In this document: positions 1 through 5,545 of the stretch, piece by piece | Position numbering within the stretch: the stretch's first letter is position 1 | Layout of the letters: every line of letters begins with the position of its first letter | NCBI GenBank assembly: GCA_002390165.1 | Contig: DGOU01000208.1 | Location: 1 to 5,545, forward strand | DNA from: Lutibacter sp. UBA4458 | GTDB taxonomy: Bacteria; Bacteroidota; Bacteroidia; Flavobacteriales; Flavobacteriaceae | Direction of reading: 5' to 3' | DNA: 5,545 nt | The notes under the pieces: generated by a model | What the model saw: the letters and a program-made list of their open reading frames with translations, nothing else | Databases searched by the model: none | What the model was told of the DNA's origin: nothing | Program-made: the position numbers and the translations under genes

Positions 1-295
1 CCATATAATCATCTGCTCCGATATTTAATCCGAGTATTTTGTCATAATCCTCAGCCTTGGCAGAAAGCATAATTAACGGAATCATATTATCTTGTCGAAT
101 CTTCATTGTCGCCGTAATCCCATCCATTTTTGGCATCATAATATCCATAATAATTAGGTGAATAACATGATCTCGAATAAGATCGATTGCCTCTATCCCA
201 TCGTAAGCTTTGAATACTTGATAACCCTCATTTTCTAAATAGACGCTAATCGCCCTTACAATTTCTTTATCATCATCACAAATCAAAATGTTCAA
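1..295 (-). CDS. OmpR/VanR-type response regulator, N-terminal receiver domain (partial)
   Basis: This is the first 98 residues of a response regulator; the gene runs off the left edge. The product would be phosphorylated by a partner sensor histidine kinase and bind DNA through a C-terminal domain not seen here. The receiver signature is clear: an acidic cluster DDD at residues 7-9, the phosphoacceptor Asp51 in IIMDIMMPKMDG, a conserved Ser78 in LIMLSAK, and GADDY near residue 97. The conserved Lys of the usual KPF motif would fall just outside the window. The start is TTG at 295, preceded by GGAGG at 307-311 with an 11-base gap; an in-frame ATG two codons further upstream is followed at once by TAG. 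The opening MNILICDDDKE resembles VanR-like regulators of Bacillales, but the effector domain and target genes cannot be seen. Family call is secure, subfamily is tentative. Confidence 0.93.
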   Translation of the reverse strand, partial: MNILICDDDKEIVRAISVYLENEGYQVFKAYDGIEAIDLIRDHVIHLIIMDIMMPKMDGITATMKIRQDNMIPLIMLSAKAEDYDKILGLNIGADDYM

Positions 296-353
296 CTACA
301 TTCATTCCTCCATCTCTTTTGGCTCATGTGATCACTCCTATAGGATTCGTATA

Positions 354-382
354 AGGATATGATACTAGTTAAATCTTAACAA
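354..382 (-). promoter_or_regulatory. putative sigma-A promoter of the response regulator gene
   Basis: Read on the minus strand, TTGTTA (377-382) is followed after exactly 17 bases by TATCCT (354-359). Both are 4-of-6 matches to the vegetative consensus. Transcription would start near 347 and leave a leader of about 50 bases before the TTG start at 295. The boxes are weak, which suits a promoter needing an activator. Confidence 0.4.
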
Positions 383-412
383 ACACACACACCAATTCTT
401 AAAACTTTCTTA
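373..412 (-). promoter_or_regulatory. putative OmpR-family operator (direct repeats)
   Basis: Two perfect half-sites, TAAGAA on the minus strand, lie at 396-401 and 407-412, exactly 11 bases apart. A third, near-identical copy (TAAGAT) sits at 373-378, 23 bases further on, overlapping the predicted -35 box. Tandem 6-7 base half-sites with 11-base spacing, placed just upstream of -35, are the usual target of OmpR/PhoB-type regulators. The simplest reading is autoregulation by the adjacent regulator. The region is AT-rich, so chance similarity is possible. Confidence 0.4.
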
Positions 413-552
413 GTGTTCTCCTATGTACATAAATTACGCCGAATAGACGATTCTATTTTTCCTGATTCAATTACATAAGTTCAATATAAAATCTTAGAAA
501 ATATTGCATTTAGCCACCCATAACACCCAGTAAAATTAATGACTGTATGCAA

Positions 553-636
553 ATGTCTATGCAAAATACACGTCGTGAACTTAGAAAATTATATAACTTG
601 AAGTACAGTATGAAAAAATCCGTAAACGATTTGTAA
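553..636 (+). pseudogene. small ORF or 3' end of a lost gene, unrecognised
   Basis: A plus-strand open frame of 27 codons runs from ATG 553 to TAA 634-636; the frame is open back to a TAG at 511-513. The peptide is basic and helix-like, with the stretch RRELRKLYNLKYSMKKSVND. I see no good ribosome binding site before the ATG at 553 or the in-frame ATGs at 547 and 559. The stop codon directly abuts a perfect terminator hairpin with a T-rich plus-strand tail, which is what the end of a real transcription unit looks like. It could be the surviving 3' end of a deleted gene, a small protein gene, or coincidence. I do not recognise the peptide. Confidence 0.25.
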
Positions 637-671
637 AAGCCGATTTTCTGTTTGGTCAGAAAATCGGCTTT
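636..671. terminator. intrinsic terminator, 15-bp perfect stem, possibly bidirectional
   Basis: AAAGCCGATTTTCTG (636-650) pairs perfectly with 657-671 around a 6-base loop TTTGGT. On the plus strand the stem is followed by AGTTTTG after TTT. On the minus strand it is followed by TACAAAT after TTT. It could end the plus-strand open frame at 553-636, or transcription coming from the HNH gene about 120 bases away on the minus strand. Confidence 0.75.
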
Positions 672-720
672 AGTTTTGTATCCATATCTAATTTGATAAA
701 TATAAAGCAAAAACATCAAC

Positions 721-745
721 TACTTATGATAGGGTTCCCCGTAAC
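721..745 (-). repeat. 25-nt imperfect direct repeat, copy A
   Basis: This matches copy B at 2670-2694 in the same orientation at 22 of 25 positions (mismatches at repeat positions 12, 17 and 22 as read on the plus strand). It lies 49 bases downstream of the HNH gene stop. Read on the minus strand in one frame it encodes CYGEPYHK followed by TAG, preceded by a short open stretch (LYRLYPIQ). The repeat may therefore be a relic of a coding 3' end rather than a regulatory DNA site. I could not assign it to a known element. Confidence 0.6.
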
Positions 746-793
746 ATTGGATAGGGTAAAGTCTATATAAGAAGAATTTCTTAACTATTACTT

Positions 794-2557
794 TTATTTA
801 TAGCTTTCAATTAATTTTTCAGTATTAAATTCTTTAATATACCAATCAATTAATTCCAAGTAGTCTCGAATATCGTCAATTTCTAATTTATCCATCATAT
901 CTGTTAAATTAGAATGCAGAACTCTAAAAAGTAAATCAATTTGGGAAGAGTAAAGTTTGATTATTTCAAAACCATCATATTGAATTATTTTATTTTCTAA
1001 ATAATTTATTATATTTTTGGGATTACTAGTCATTGAATCTATGTCAAGCTTAGAACAAATATAATGGTAATCTGGACTTTTACATTTTTTAAAACTTTTT
1101 AATATAGCTTTATATATATTTCTTACCTCTTCTTTATTTACACTTCTGTAACTATTTGTAGAATAAAATAAGTGTAATTCATTTACTATTTCTTTTAACC
1201 TTTCACTATTTTCCACATTACTAGGGCTAATATATCTTAATTCGCCTTCAAAATAATAATTATAATTTTGAAGGCCTTCACTATATTGTTTTTTCTTGAA
1301 AAAACTTTTTGGTTTTACAGTAGACGCCCATTTGATTACCTCAGGTATTAACTCTTTAATTAGCCAGTTATAAGTATAATCTACAGTCCAATAATCCTTA
1401 GTACCATATTCTTTTGTCATACTCATGTCAGTCCACAATAGCCATACATTATCTGACGGTGTCCAACTGTAATGATCTTCTATAAAACTATGTATGATGC
1501 ATTTATATCCTCGATTATAAATTTCAGTATCATCTTTAATATAAATCTTCAACATATTATTTCCAGATGCATCAAATATATGCCATTTTGTATTTCCATT
1601 TTCATAATCATATACCCTAGAGAATTCAAGTATTTTACTCCAAAGACTCATGTTCACTTTCAATAAATGATAGTTTGAAGAATCATAATAATTGGGATGG
1701 AAATCCTTACAATCTATGATTTCCTCCAATTCTTTTAAAGCACTAACATATTCATTAATAAACTTATCAATAACACTACATAAATTACTTACCTCTTCAT
1801 AATTTAAATTAAATCTTGAATTTCCTAATTGAATAATAAAATTATCTTCATCTAACTTTGCTACAATATAGCGACGCAAATCAAATTCCAAAGGTGTATT
1901 GTTACCCGGATATAATTCACTAAATATTTCTTTGTGGTTTAAACTGATATTAGTACCTCTAATATAGAAACTATTGAATGTAAACAAACAACTTCCTCTG
2001 TTCTCCCCTACTGTTGGGAGATAACCTTCTAAAATAACGGTTTTATTTTTGTATCGTAAGAATTTCCGATCTGCTGAAAAGCTTTTATAGTCCTCAACAC
2101 CAAAATCTGAAACATAATTATTTATACGATCAACGTACTCTTCTAGAGTGATTTGACCTTCATTTAATTGCTTTCTAATTACCTCTATATTTAGTGCGTA
2201 TTTTGCTTCTTCTTCAAATTTTTTAATATATTTTTTTACATCATTTATTCTTGATTGTGCTCGTTGTAGTAAAATTGAAATAACTTCTGGGGGTAGTTCA
2301 ATAGCTCTTTTATTATTATTGCACTTATGGTGGGCCGGTCTTAAATTTTCTAAACCATTAAAATTAAAATCAGGGAATAAATTATACTTTCTTATAGCCT
2401 CTTTTGCTTTAATTTCATCTTTAAATATCGAATTTGGTATTATGTGATCTATTTGCAAATCAGAGTAATTAAATAGATCATCTAAACAAATAGCACATCT
2501 CCTCTGATATGCTTTCCAAAGAGCATATCTAACTTCAGGCTTATTCTTAATATTCAT
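794..2557 (-). CDS. HNH endonuclease-domain protein with long uncharacterised C-terminal region
   Basis: The 587-residue product has an N-terminal HNH nuclease domain, roughly residues 8-85. It shows Cys21-x-x-Cys24, Asp37-His38 in IDHIIPNS, and NLRPAHHKCNNNK at 71-83, with His76, Cys79 and Asn80 in the usual positions. HNH domains cut nucleic acid using one metal ion; the Cys/His pairs suggest a structural zinc. Residues about 95-165 are charged and probably helical. Residues about 165-587 match no family I recognise; a Trp/Tyr-rich block lies near 325-410. No signal peptide or membrane segment is seen, so it is likely cytoplasmic. ATG 2557 has GGAGG at 2568-2572 with a 10-base gap, and a GGGAGGTG core. 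The EEP gene lies 193 bases upstream on the same strand, with hairpins between, so shared transcription is uncertain. A defence or mobile-element nuclease is plausible, but the target is unknown. The domain call is firm, the role open. Confidence 0.9.
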   Translation of the reverse strand: MNIKNKPEVRYALWKAYQRRCAICLDDLFNYSDLQIDHIIPNSIFKDEIKAKEAIRKYNLFPDFNFNGLENLRPAHHKCNNNKRAIELPPEVISILLQRAQSRINDVKKYIKKFEEEAKYALNIEVIRKQLNEGQITLEEYVDRINNYVSDFGVEDYKSFSADRKFLRYKNKTVILEGYLPTVGENRGSCLFTFNSFYIRGTNISLNHKEIFSELYPGNNTPLEFDLRRYIVAKLDEDNFIIQLGNSRFNLNYEEVSNLCSVIDKFINEYVSALKELEEIIDCKDFHPNYYDSSNYHLLKVNMSLWSKILEFSRVYDYENGNTKWHIFDASGNNMLKIYIKDDTEIYNRGYKCIIHSFIEDHYSWTPSDNVWLLWTDMSMTKEYGTKDYWTVDYTYNWLIKELIPEVIKWASTVKPKSFFKKKQYSEGLQNYNYYFEGELRYISPSNVENSERLKEIVNELHLFYSTNSYRSVNKEEVRNIYKAILKSFKKCKSPDYHYICSKLDIDSMTSNPKNIINYLENKIIQYDGFEIIKLYSSQIDLLFRVLHSNLTDMMDKLEIDDIRDYLELIDWYIKEFNTEKLIESYK

Positions 2558-2634
2558 TTACATTTCACCTCCCAAGTAATTGTATTTTTATAGATAAAAG
2601 AAAAGAGTTAAGAGATTAATTAAACCGAAACAAT

Positions 2635-2656
2635 AAGGGAAGCATTAGCCTCCCTT
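2635..2656 (-). terminator. hairpin, probable terminator for the EEP gene
   Basis: An 8-bp stem (2649-2656 with 2635-2642) closes a 6-base loop. On the minus strand all pairs form, one as G-U; on the plus strand that pair becomes an A-C mismatch, so the minus orientation is favoured. The trailing minus-strand sequence ATTGTTTCGGTTT is only moderately U-rich. It lies about 95 bases past the EEP stop codon. Confidence 0.45.
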
Positions 2657-2669
2657 TCAGTTTTACCCT

Positions 2670-2694
2670 TACTTATGATACGGTTCACCGCAAC
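2670..2694 (-). repeat. 25-nt imperfect direct repeat, copy B
   Basis: This is the second copy of the 721-745 repeat, 22 of 25 identical. It lies 57 bases downstream of the EEP gene stop, much as copy A lies downstream of the HNH gene. One minus-strand frame encodes CGEPYHK followed by TAA, within a short open stretch that starts just after the EEP stop. Its right part also forms one arm of the hairpin at 2687-2709. Confidence 0.6.
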
Positions 2695-2709
2695 TAATGT
2701 AAGTGCGGT
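2687..2709 (+). other. small hairpin followed by TTTT on the plus strand
   Basis: ACCGCA (2687-2692) pairs with TGCGGT (2704-2709), extended by two more pairs after a one-base bulge, with a 6-base loop. A run of T (2709-2712) follows on the plus strand. No plus-strand gene ends here, so calling it a terminator is not justified. It overlaps repeat copy B. Confidence 0.35.
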
Positions 2710-2750
2710 TTTGATCATCTAAACATATTGAGTTTCCCTTTAAATTTTAT

Positions 2751-3509
2751 TTAATAACCGTGTTTTAAAACACATAATGCATGATCTGTAAGTTTAGTAT
2801 TGAAAACTTTAATTTCCATATTTTTTTTAATAGTAAAGTCTGATTTTATAAAAATATTATCTATTGATGAATTATATGAATAACAAGTTAATATATTATT
2901 TGCTATCAGATGATTATAACCACATTTTCTTATATCATCAGGCTTTTTATACATTTCTCCTCTTCTCTCATAAGCATTAAAATCACCTAAAATATATGTG
3001 TATGGTTTAGTACTTAATGACTTAATTAATAAATCCCACATATCTTCATCTGGAGGCATATGAACTCCTAATAAAGTTAATTTACCACATGCTAACTCGA
3101 CATCGACAAACTTGTTTCCATAAGAATGTTGATTATCATATTGTAATATATCTACTTTTAGTTGCTCCCATGAACTTTCTTTTTTACATAATGCTATTGT
3201 ACATTGCATTGAGTAATCCAGTAGATGTTTTGGTTTTAATATTTTGTAACCACTAAAAATTTCATTAAATTTATTGTATAAAGGATTATTAAACCAATTC
3301 TTTCTACCAACTTCTTTAATTCTATGTGGTACCTCCTGCAGTATAATAATGTCATCTTTATTTATTATAATTCCATCAATCAATTGCTTTATTTTCTCCA
3401 TGTTTTCCAAACATATTTTATCTGGTACTTTTACTTCTGTTCCACCTCGAAAACCATTAACATTTAAAGTCATTATCTTTATTGAATCATTCGTTTTTAG
3501 ATGAACCAA
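2751..3509 (-). CDS. endonuclease/exonuclease/phosphatase (EEP) superfamily protein
   Basis: The product, 252 residues from the start chosen here, carries the ordered EEP motifs. These are LNVNG (Asn16), ILQE (catalytic metal-binding Glu59), GVHMP (His150), GDFN (Asp176, Asn178), SIDNI (Asp217) and TDH (Asp242-His243). The superfamily hydrolyses phosphodiester bonds with Mg2+ and includes ExoIII/APE1-type DNA repair nucleases, DNase I-like enzymes and phosphatases; the substrate cannot be told from sequence. Length and a complete motif set suggest an active single-domain enzyme. No signal peptide is seen, so it is probably cytoplasmic. I chose TTG 3509 because GGGGGTG lies upstream with 7 bases between GGGGG and the start. 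An in-frame TTG at 3533 would add 8 residues but lacks a clear ribosome binding site. The HNH gene follows on the same strand after 193 bases. Pairing with a second nuclease gene hints at a nucleic-acid-targeting locus, which is inference. Confidence 0.9.
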   Translation of the reverse strand: MVHLKTNDSIKIMTLNVNGFRGGTEVKVPDKICLENMEKIKQLIDGIIINKDDIIILQEVPHRIKEVGRKNWFNNPLYNKFNEIFSGYKILKPKHLLDYSMQCTIALCKKESSWEQLKVDILQYDNQHSYGNKFVDVELACGKLTLLGVHMPPDEDMWDLLIKSLSTKPYTYILGDFNAYERRGEMYKKPDDIRKCGYNHLIANNILTCYSYNSSIDNIFIKSDFTIKKNMEIKVFNTKLTDHALCVLKHGY

Positions 3510-3514
3510 ATCAG

Positions 3515-3521
3515 CACCCCC
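3515..3521 (-). promoter_or_regulatory. ribosome binding site deciding the EEP start
   Basis: GGGGGTG on the minus strand can pair with the anti-Shine-Dalgarno core over seven positions, allowing one G-U. Seven bases separate GGGGG from the TTG at 3509. If the alternative TTG at 3533 were used, this site would lie inside the coding region. Confidence 0.5.
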
Positions 3522-3581
3522 ATATATTATCAATTTAACAATACCATTTTTTAACTTTTTTAGTTAACCATTACTTAAAAC

Positions 3582-3731
3582 CTAAACTTTCACTACTACA
3601 TAAAAAGGAGCAGACAGGTCATCTGCTAATGACCTATCTGCTCCATGTTCTGTTTCCTGTTGCAGTGGCTCATCCTGGTTAGATCTCTTGCCATTTACTC
3701 GGTATGATTCCCCCTTTAGTTCATAAAGAAG
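3582..3731 (-). pseudogene. possible IS21-type IstB C-terminal remnant
   Basis: A minus-strand frame is open from 3731, just after a TAA at 3732-3734, to a TAG at 3582-3584 (49 codons) and has no start codon. Its first part reads LYELKGESYRVNGKR. This resembles the GESYR-containing end of IstB, the AAA+ helper ATPase of IS21-family insertion sequences, as I recall that family. Nothing of the ATPase domain remains in the window. The strong terminator at 3607-3644 lies inside the open frame, so the original stop may have been earlier or the later part may not be coding. The short match makes this tentative. Confidence 0.33.
3607..3644 (-). terminator. strong intrinsic terminator, minus strand
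   Basis: Sixteen-base arms (3607-3622 and 3629-3644) enclose a 6-base loop. The single irregular pair is G-U on the minus strand but C-A on the plus strand. The minus strand continues with TTTTTA (3606-3601). It would stop minus-strand transcription from the right, the side of the IstB-like remnant, before the EEP gene. It thus insulates that gene, which must have its own promoter in 3510-3606. Confidence 0.8.
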
Positions 3732-3871
3732 TTATAACGCGCATCTATTTTATCTACAAGTAAAAATCACAACAACTACATGGTGTATTCTTGTATTTTA
3801 ATTTAGTATATAATCAGATTTAATGGTATTTAAATGGCACTGCGTTAATGCTTTAGAAGAGAAGTAATTTA

Positions 3872-4076
3872 ATGAGTTTATCGCATAGAAGAAGGTTAAA
3901 TGGCGAAGAGACTTGGCATAGACTAAGAGAATGGACAAAAGGACAATCATCCTGCTAAAAGATTGGATAGTAATATCCTTTACTCAGAGGGATTTCTCTC
4001 TATCGACCCATCACATCCATTAGGAGGTCCTGATGGAATTAAGGATTTAGTATGTACAAAAGAAGGGCTTGCTTAA
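3872..4076 (+). pseudogene. frameshifted and truncated nuclease-like gene remnant
   Basis: From ATG 3872 the frame reads SHRRRLNGEETWHRLREW and stops at TAA 3956-3958. Dropping one base near 3950 restores a continuous frame of 67 residues to TAA 4074-4076. That frame contains LYSEGFLSIDPSHPLGG and DGIKD, so a one-base insertion is the simplest explanation. I recall this N-terminal pattern (a Trp-rich HRL..W..GQ start, an EGF..IDPSHPLGG block, then DG.KD) from larger bacterial proteins with an Mrr-like, PD-(D/E)XK-type nuclease region. That assignment is from memory and not proven by these residues. The usual continuation after the DG.KD block is missing, so the gene is broken twice: by frameshift and by 3' truncation. 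A weak purine-rich stretch (AGAAGAGAAG) precedes the ATG. The membrane-protein gene starts 64 bases further on and may once have shared its transcript. Confidence 0.6.
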
Positions 4077-4124
4077 TACATAACAATTGTACTGATTCTT
4101 AAAAATATAGTTGAATAATTATTT

Positions 4125-4133
4125 AGGAAGGTG
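4125..4133 (+). promoter_or_regulatory. ribosome binding site deciding the TTG start of the membrane-protein gene
   Basis: AGGAAGGTG lies 7 bases before TTG 4141. No ATG or GTG in this frame lies nearby, so this site is the main support for the TTG start. Confidence 0.65.
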
Positions 4134-4140
4134 TTAACAT

Positions 4141-5460
4141 TTGCTTACTTCTATTGAAAATCTATTATCAAATAACCCTATCTATAAATTACTCAGATTT
4201 ATAGACATTATTTTCGATTATATTTTAACAACAATTTTATTCCAATATCTTTCCCTTCAAGTAATATTTGCTTTAATTATAATTATTATCCAAATAATTA
4301 TTTTCTTTCTTCAATATAAAATAGTAAGTATTATTTATTTTTCGTTAATAAAAAAAGATAACCTCTTTATAATTACATTTATTTCTGAAATTTATTATTA
4401 TATAGATAAGTTTCTGTATAAAATATCTCCCTCGATAATTGATGTTTCTTCCTTACTTTTTTTTAGAGTAAGAGATCTAAGTTTAAATAACATAAGCATA
4501 ATAAATTTATTTAATAAAATTAAAAAAGTATTTAAACCATCATTTTATAATTTTATGATTTGTTTTATCATTTTCTTCTATTATCAAAATACTTTTTTAA
4601 GTGGCTTATCCATTGATTATGTCAACTCATTTTTTAAAGGATTTAACATAGATTTAAAGTTACTCAATGCATTATCAACATTAGTATTATTATTAATATC
4701 TTTCTTAATAATATTCCTTTTTAGATCATCATTTATTCAATCAAAAGCCAAAAGGAAGGTTTACGATACTATGCATGAAAAAATTATTGAGCAACAAATG
4801 GTTCTTTCAACCAATTTAATACCTATATTATATAAATCTAACAAAAATTTTGAATTAATTAATAGACAATTAGATTATATCGTTTCTAATTACTGTGAAG
4901 AATTATCTGGTGGCCTATACACCTGGAGAGCAAATAAATTAGAGAAAGAAAAGAACTACTATTTTCCTAGTAGTCTAGATAAGAATTCTATATTTTATCA
5001 GTACGAAGATTTTACAGAAGAAATAAAAAAAATAAATGAATCTTTTAATATTTTCGATACCTATAGATTCCAATCTATTTACTATATTACAAATAAAAAA
5101 ATAAGATACGAATTTCTAAACCTTTCCTTATATCCACCCAAACTAAATTCAGAAGAGTTGAATAATTATTTTAGTTTGGAACATAGGTTTTTAAATAAAC
5201 GTTATATTGAAGATCTTTATAATAATCGGATTAAAAACAATTCATCTCTTCAATATTACTTAAAAAATTATCATACTTTGACTTCTTTCGAAACAGAGAC
5301 TTTTGAACGACTAATAGTCGAAGATGTGACTTTGTTTAAAGATATTCTTAAACAAGACTATAAAGAATCAGTTTACTATCGTATAGTTGGTAGCCAATAT
5401 GTAAACAAATTAGAAAAGAAAAATCAACTAAAGATTAAAGATTGGTTAATAACTAAGTAA
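4141..5460 (+). CDS. multi-pass membrane protein with cytoplasmic-type C-terminal domain, unknown function
   Basis: I do not recognise this 439-residue protein. The N-terminal half is strongly hydrophobic, with likely membrane segments near residues 20-37, 39-68 (rich in Ile/Phe, perhaps one long or two), 135-153 and 173-195. A basic stretch (RSSFIQSKAKRK, 195-206) follows the last segment, which by the positive-inside rule places the C-terminal half in the cytoplasm. Residues about 200-439 are polar, Tyr- and Asn-rich and probably helical, with no nuclease, ATPase or kinase motif that I can see. There is no cleavable signal peptide. The TTG start has a good ribosome binding site at 4125-4133. 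Base composition is very AT-rich, more than the regulator at the left edge, which suggests acquisition by transfer. It stands alone on the plus strand, behind a dead nuclease-like gene and before its own terminator. A membrane effector of a defence or stress system is possible but unproven. Confidence 0.8.
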   Translation: MLTSIENLLSNNPIYKLLRFIDIIFDYILTTILFQYLSLQVIFALIIIIIQIIIFFLQYKIVSIIYFSLIKKDNLFIITFISEIYYYIDKFLYKISPSIIDVSSLLFFRVRDLSLNNISIINLFNKIKKVFKPSFYNFMICFIIFFYYQNTFLSGLSIDYVNSFFKGFNIDLKLLNALSTLVLLLISFLIIFLFRSSFIQSKAKRKVYDTMHEKIIEQQMVLSTNLIPILYKSNKNFELINRQLDYIVSNYCEELSGGLYTWRANKLEKEKNYYFPSSLDKNSIFYQYEDFTEEIKKINESFNIFDTYRFQSIYYITNKKIRYEFLNLSLYPPKLNSEELNNYFSLEHRFLNKRYIEDLYNNRIKNNSSLQYYLKNYHTLTSFETETFERLIVEDVTLFKDILKQDYKESVYYRIVGSQYVNKLEKKNQLKIKDWLITK

Positions 5461-5504
5461 TAATAAAGTGAAAAGAGTACAATGCTCTTTTCACTTTATT
5501 ATTA
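5458..5504 (+). terminator. intrinsic terminator overlapping the stop codon of the membrane-protein gene
   Basis: A perfect 20-bp stem (5458-5477 with 5485-5504) encloses a 7-base loop TACAATG. The left arm begins with the TAA stop codon at 5458-5460. The right arm is T-rich and is followed by AAATTTT. The symmetry may let it also stop minus-strand transcripts arriving from the right. Confidence 0.85.
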
Positions 5505-5545
5505 AATTTTATCTAAAATACTGAATGTAGAATAGATGTATGGAC

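Noticed and set aside
510..719. Minus-strand open frame of 69 codons
   Set aside because: It reads straight through the perfect terminator hairpin at 636-671, has no convincing ribosome binding site and an unstructured Phe/Tyr/Ile-rich product typical of AT-rich noncoding DNA.
721..745. Repeat copies as integron attC sites (GTT near the minus-strand start of each repeat)
   Set aside because: The bases after GTT do not match the GTTRRRY core, copy A has no attC-like fold, and no integrase gene is in the window.
728..757. GATAGGGT occurring twice (728-735 and 750-757)
   Set aside because: An eight-base direct repeat in one place, not shared with repeat copy B, is easily due to chance.
1472..1666. 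Plus-strand open frame inside the HNH gene
   Set aside because: It is antisense to a well-supported coding region, and its Ile/Phe-rich product is a by-product of the HNH gene's codons.
3274..3504. Plus-strand open frame inside the EEP gene
   Set aside because: It is antisense to the motif-bearing EEP frame and has no ribosome binding site that I can see.
3809..3814. TATAAT, a perfect -10 box upstream of the nuclease remnant
   Set aside because: No TTGACA-like box lies at 16-18 bases upstream; the nearest candidate, TTGTAT at 3791, is only 12 bases away. In such AT-rich DNA a lone TATAAT is weak evidence.
1..5545. CRISPR array, tRNA or rRNA
   Set aside because: I found no regularly spaced repeat series and no cloverleaf or ribosomal RNA signature on either strand.

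Overview
The window looks like low-GC Gram-positive (Bacillales-type) DNA. It has strong GGAGG-type ribosome binding sites, two TTG starts backed by good Shine-Dalgarno sequences, and intrinsic terminators with perfect stems. The left edge carries an ordinary two-component regulator gene. The rest is an AT-rich accessory stretch of unrelated single genes, hairpins and gene remnants, as in a genomic or defence island. Sampled rows show the contrast: 23 of 60 bases are G or C at 1-60, against 8 of 60 at 4261-4320.

Layout. Positions 1-295 (minus) hold the N-terminal 98 residues of an OmpR/VanR-type response regulator; its C-terminus lies outside the window. Positions 296-793 hold no intact gene: they contain a likely promoter and direct-repeat operator for the regulator (354-412), a tiny plus-strand open frame (553-636) that runs straight into a perfect 15-bp terminator hairpin (636-671), and one copy of a 25-nt repeat (721-745). 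Positions 794-2557 (minus) encode a 587-residue protein with an N-terminal HNH nuclease domain and a long unrecognised C-terminal part. The 193-base gap 2558-2750 holds two hairpins and the second copy of the 25-nt repeat (2670-2694). Positions 2751-3509 (minus) encode an endonuclease/exonuclease/phosphatase (EEP) superfamily protein.

Positions 3510-4140 have no intact gene but are full of debris. There is a strong minus-strand terminator (3607-3644) lying in a possible IstB C-terminal remnant (3582-3731, minus), and a truncated, frameshifted nuclease-like remnant (3872-4076, plus). I see nothing supportable in 3735-3871 beyond a lone TATAAT. Positions 4141-5460 (plus) encode a 439-residue membrane protein of unknown function, whose stop codon sits inside a 20-bp terminator stem. 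The last 40 bases show nothing.

How the parts fit. The HNH and EEP genes are co-oriented, both look like nucleases, and each is followed about 50 bases downstream by a copy of the same 25-nt repeat and then a hairpin. They may therefore be separately acquired modules or a two-gene nuclease locus. The membrane gene starts 64 bases after the dead nuclease gene and may be the survivor of a longer operon. No system I can name is complete here. A functional link among these genes is inference from proximity only.
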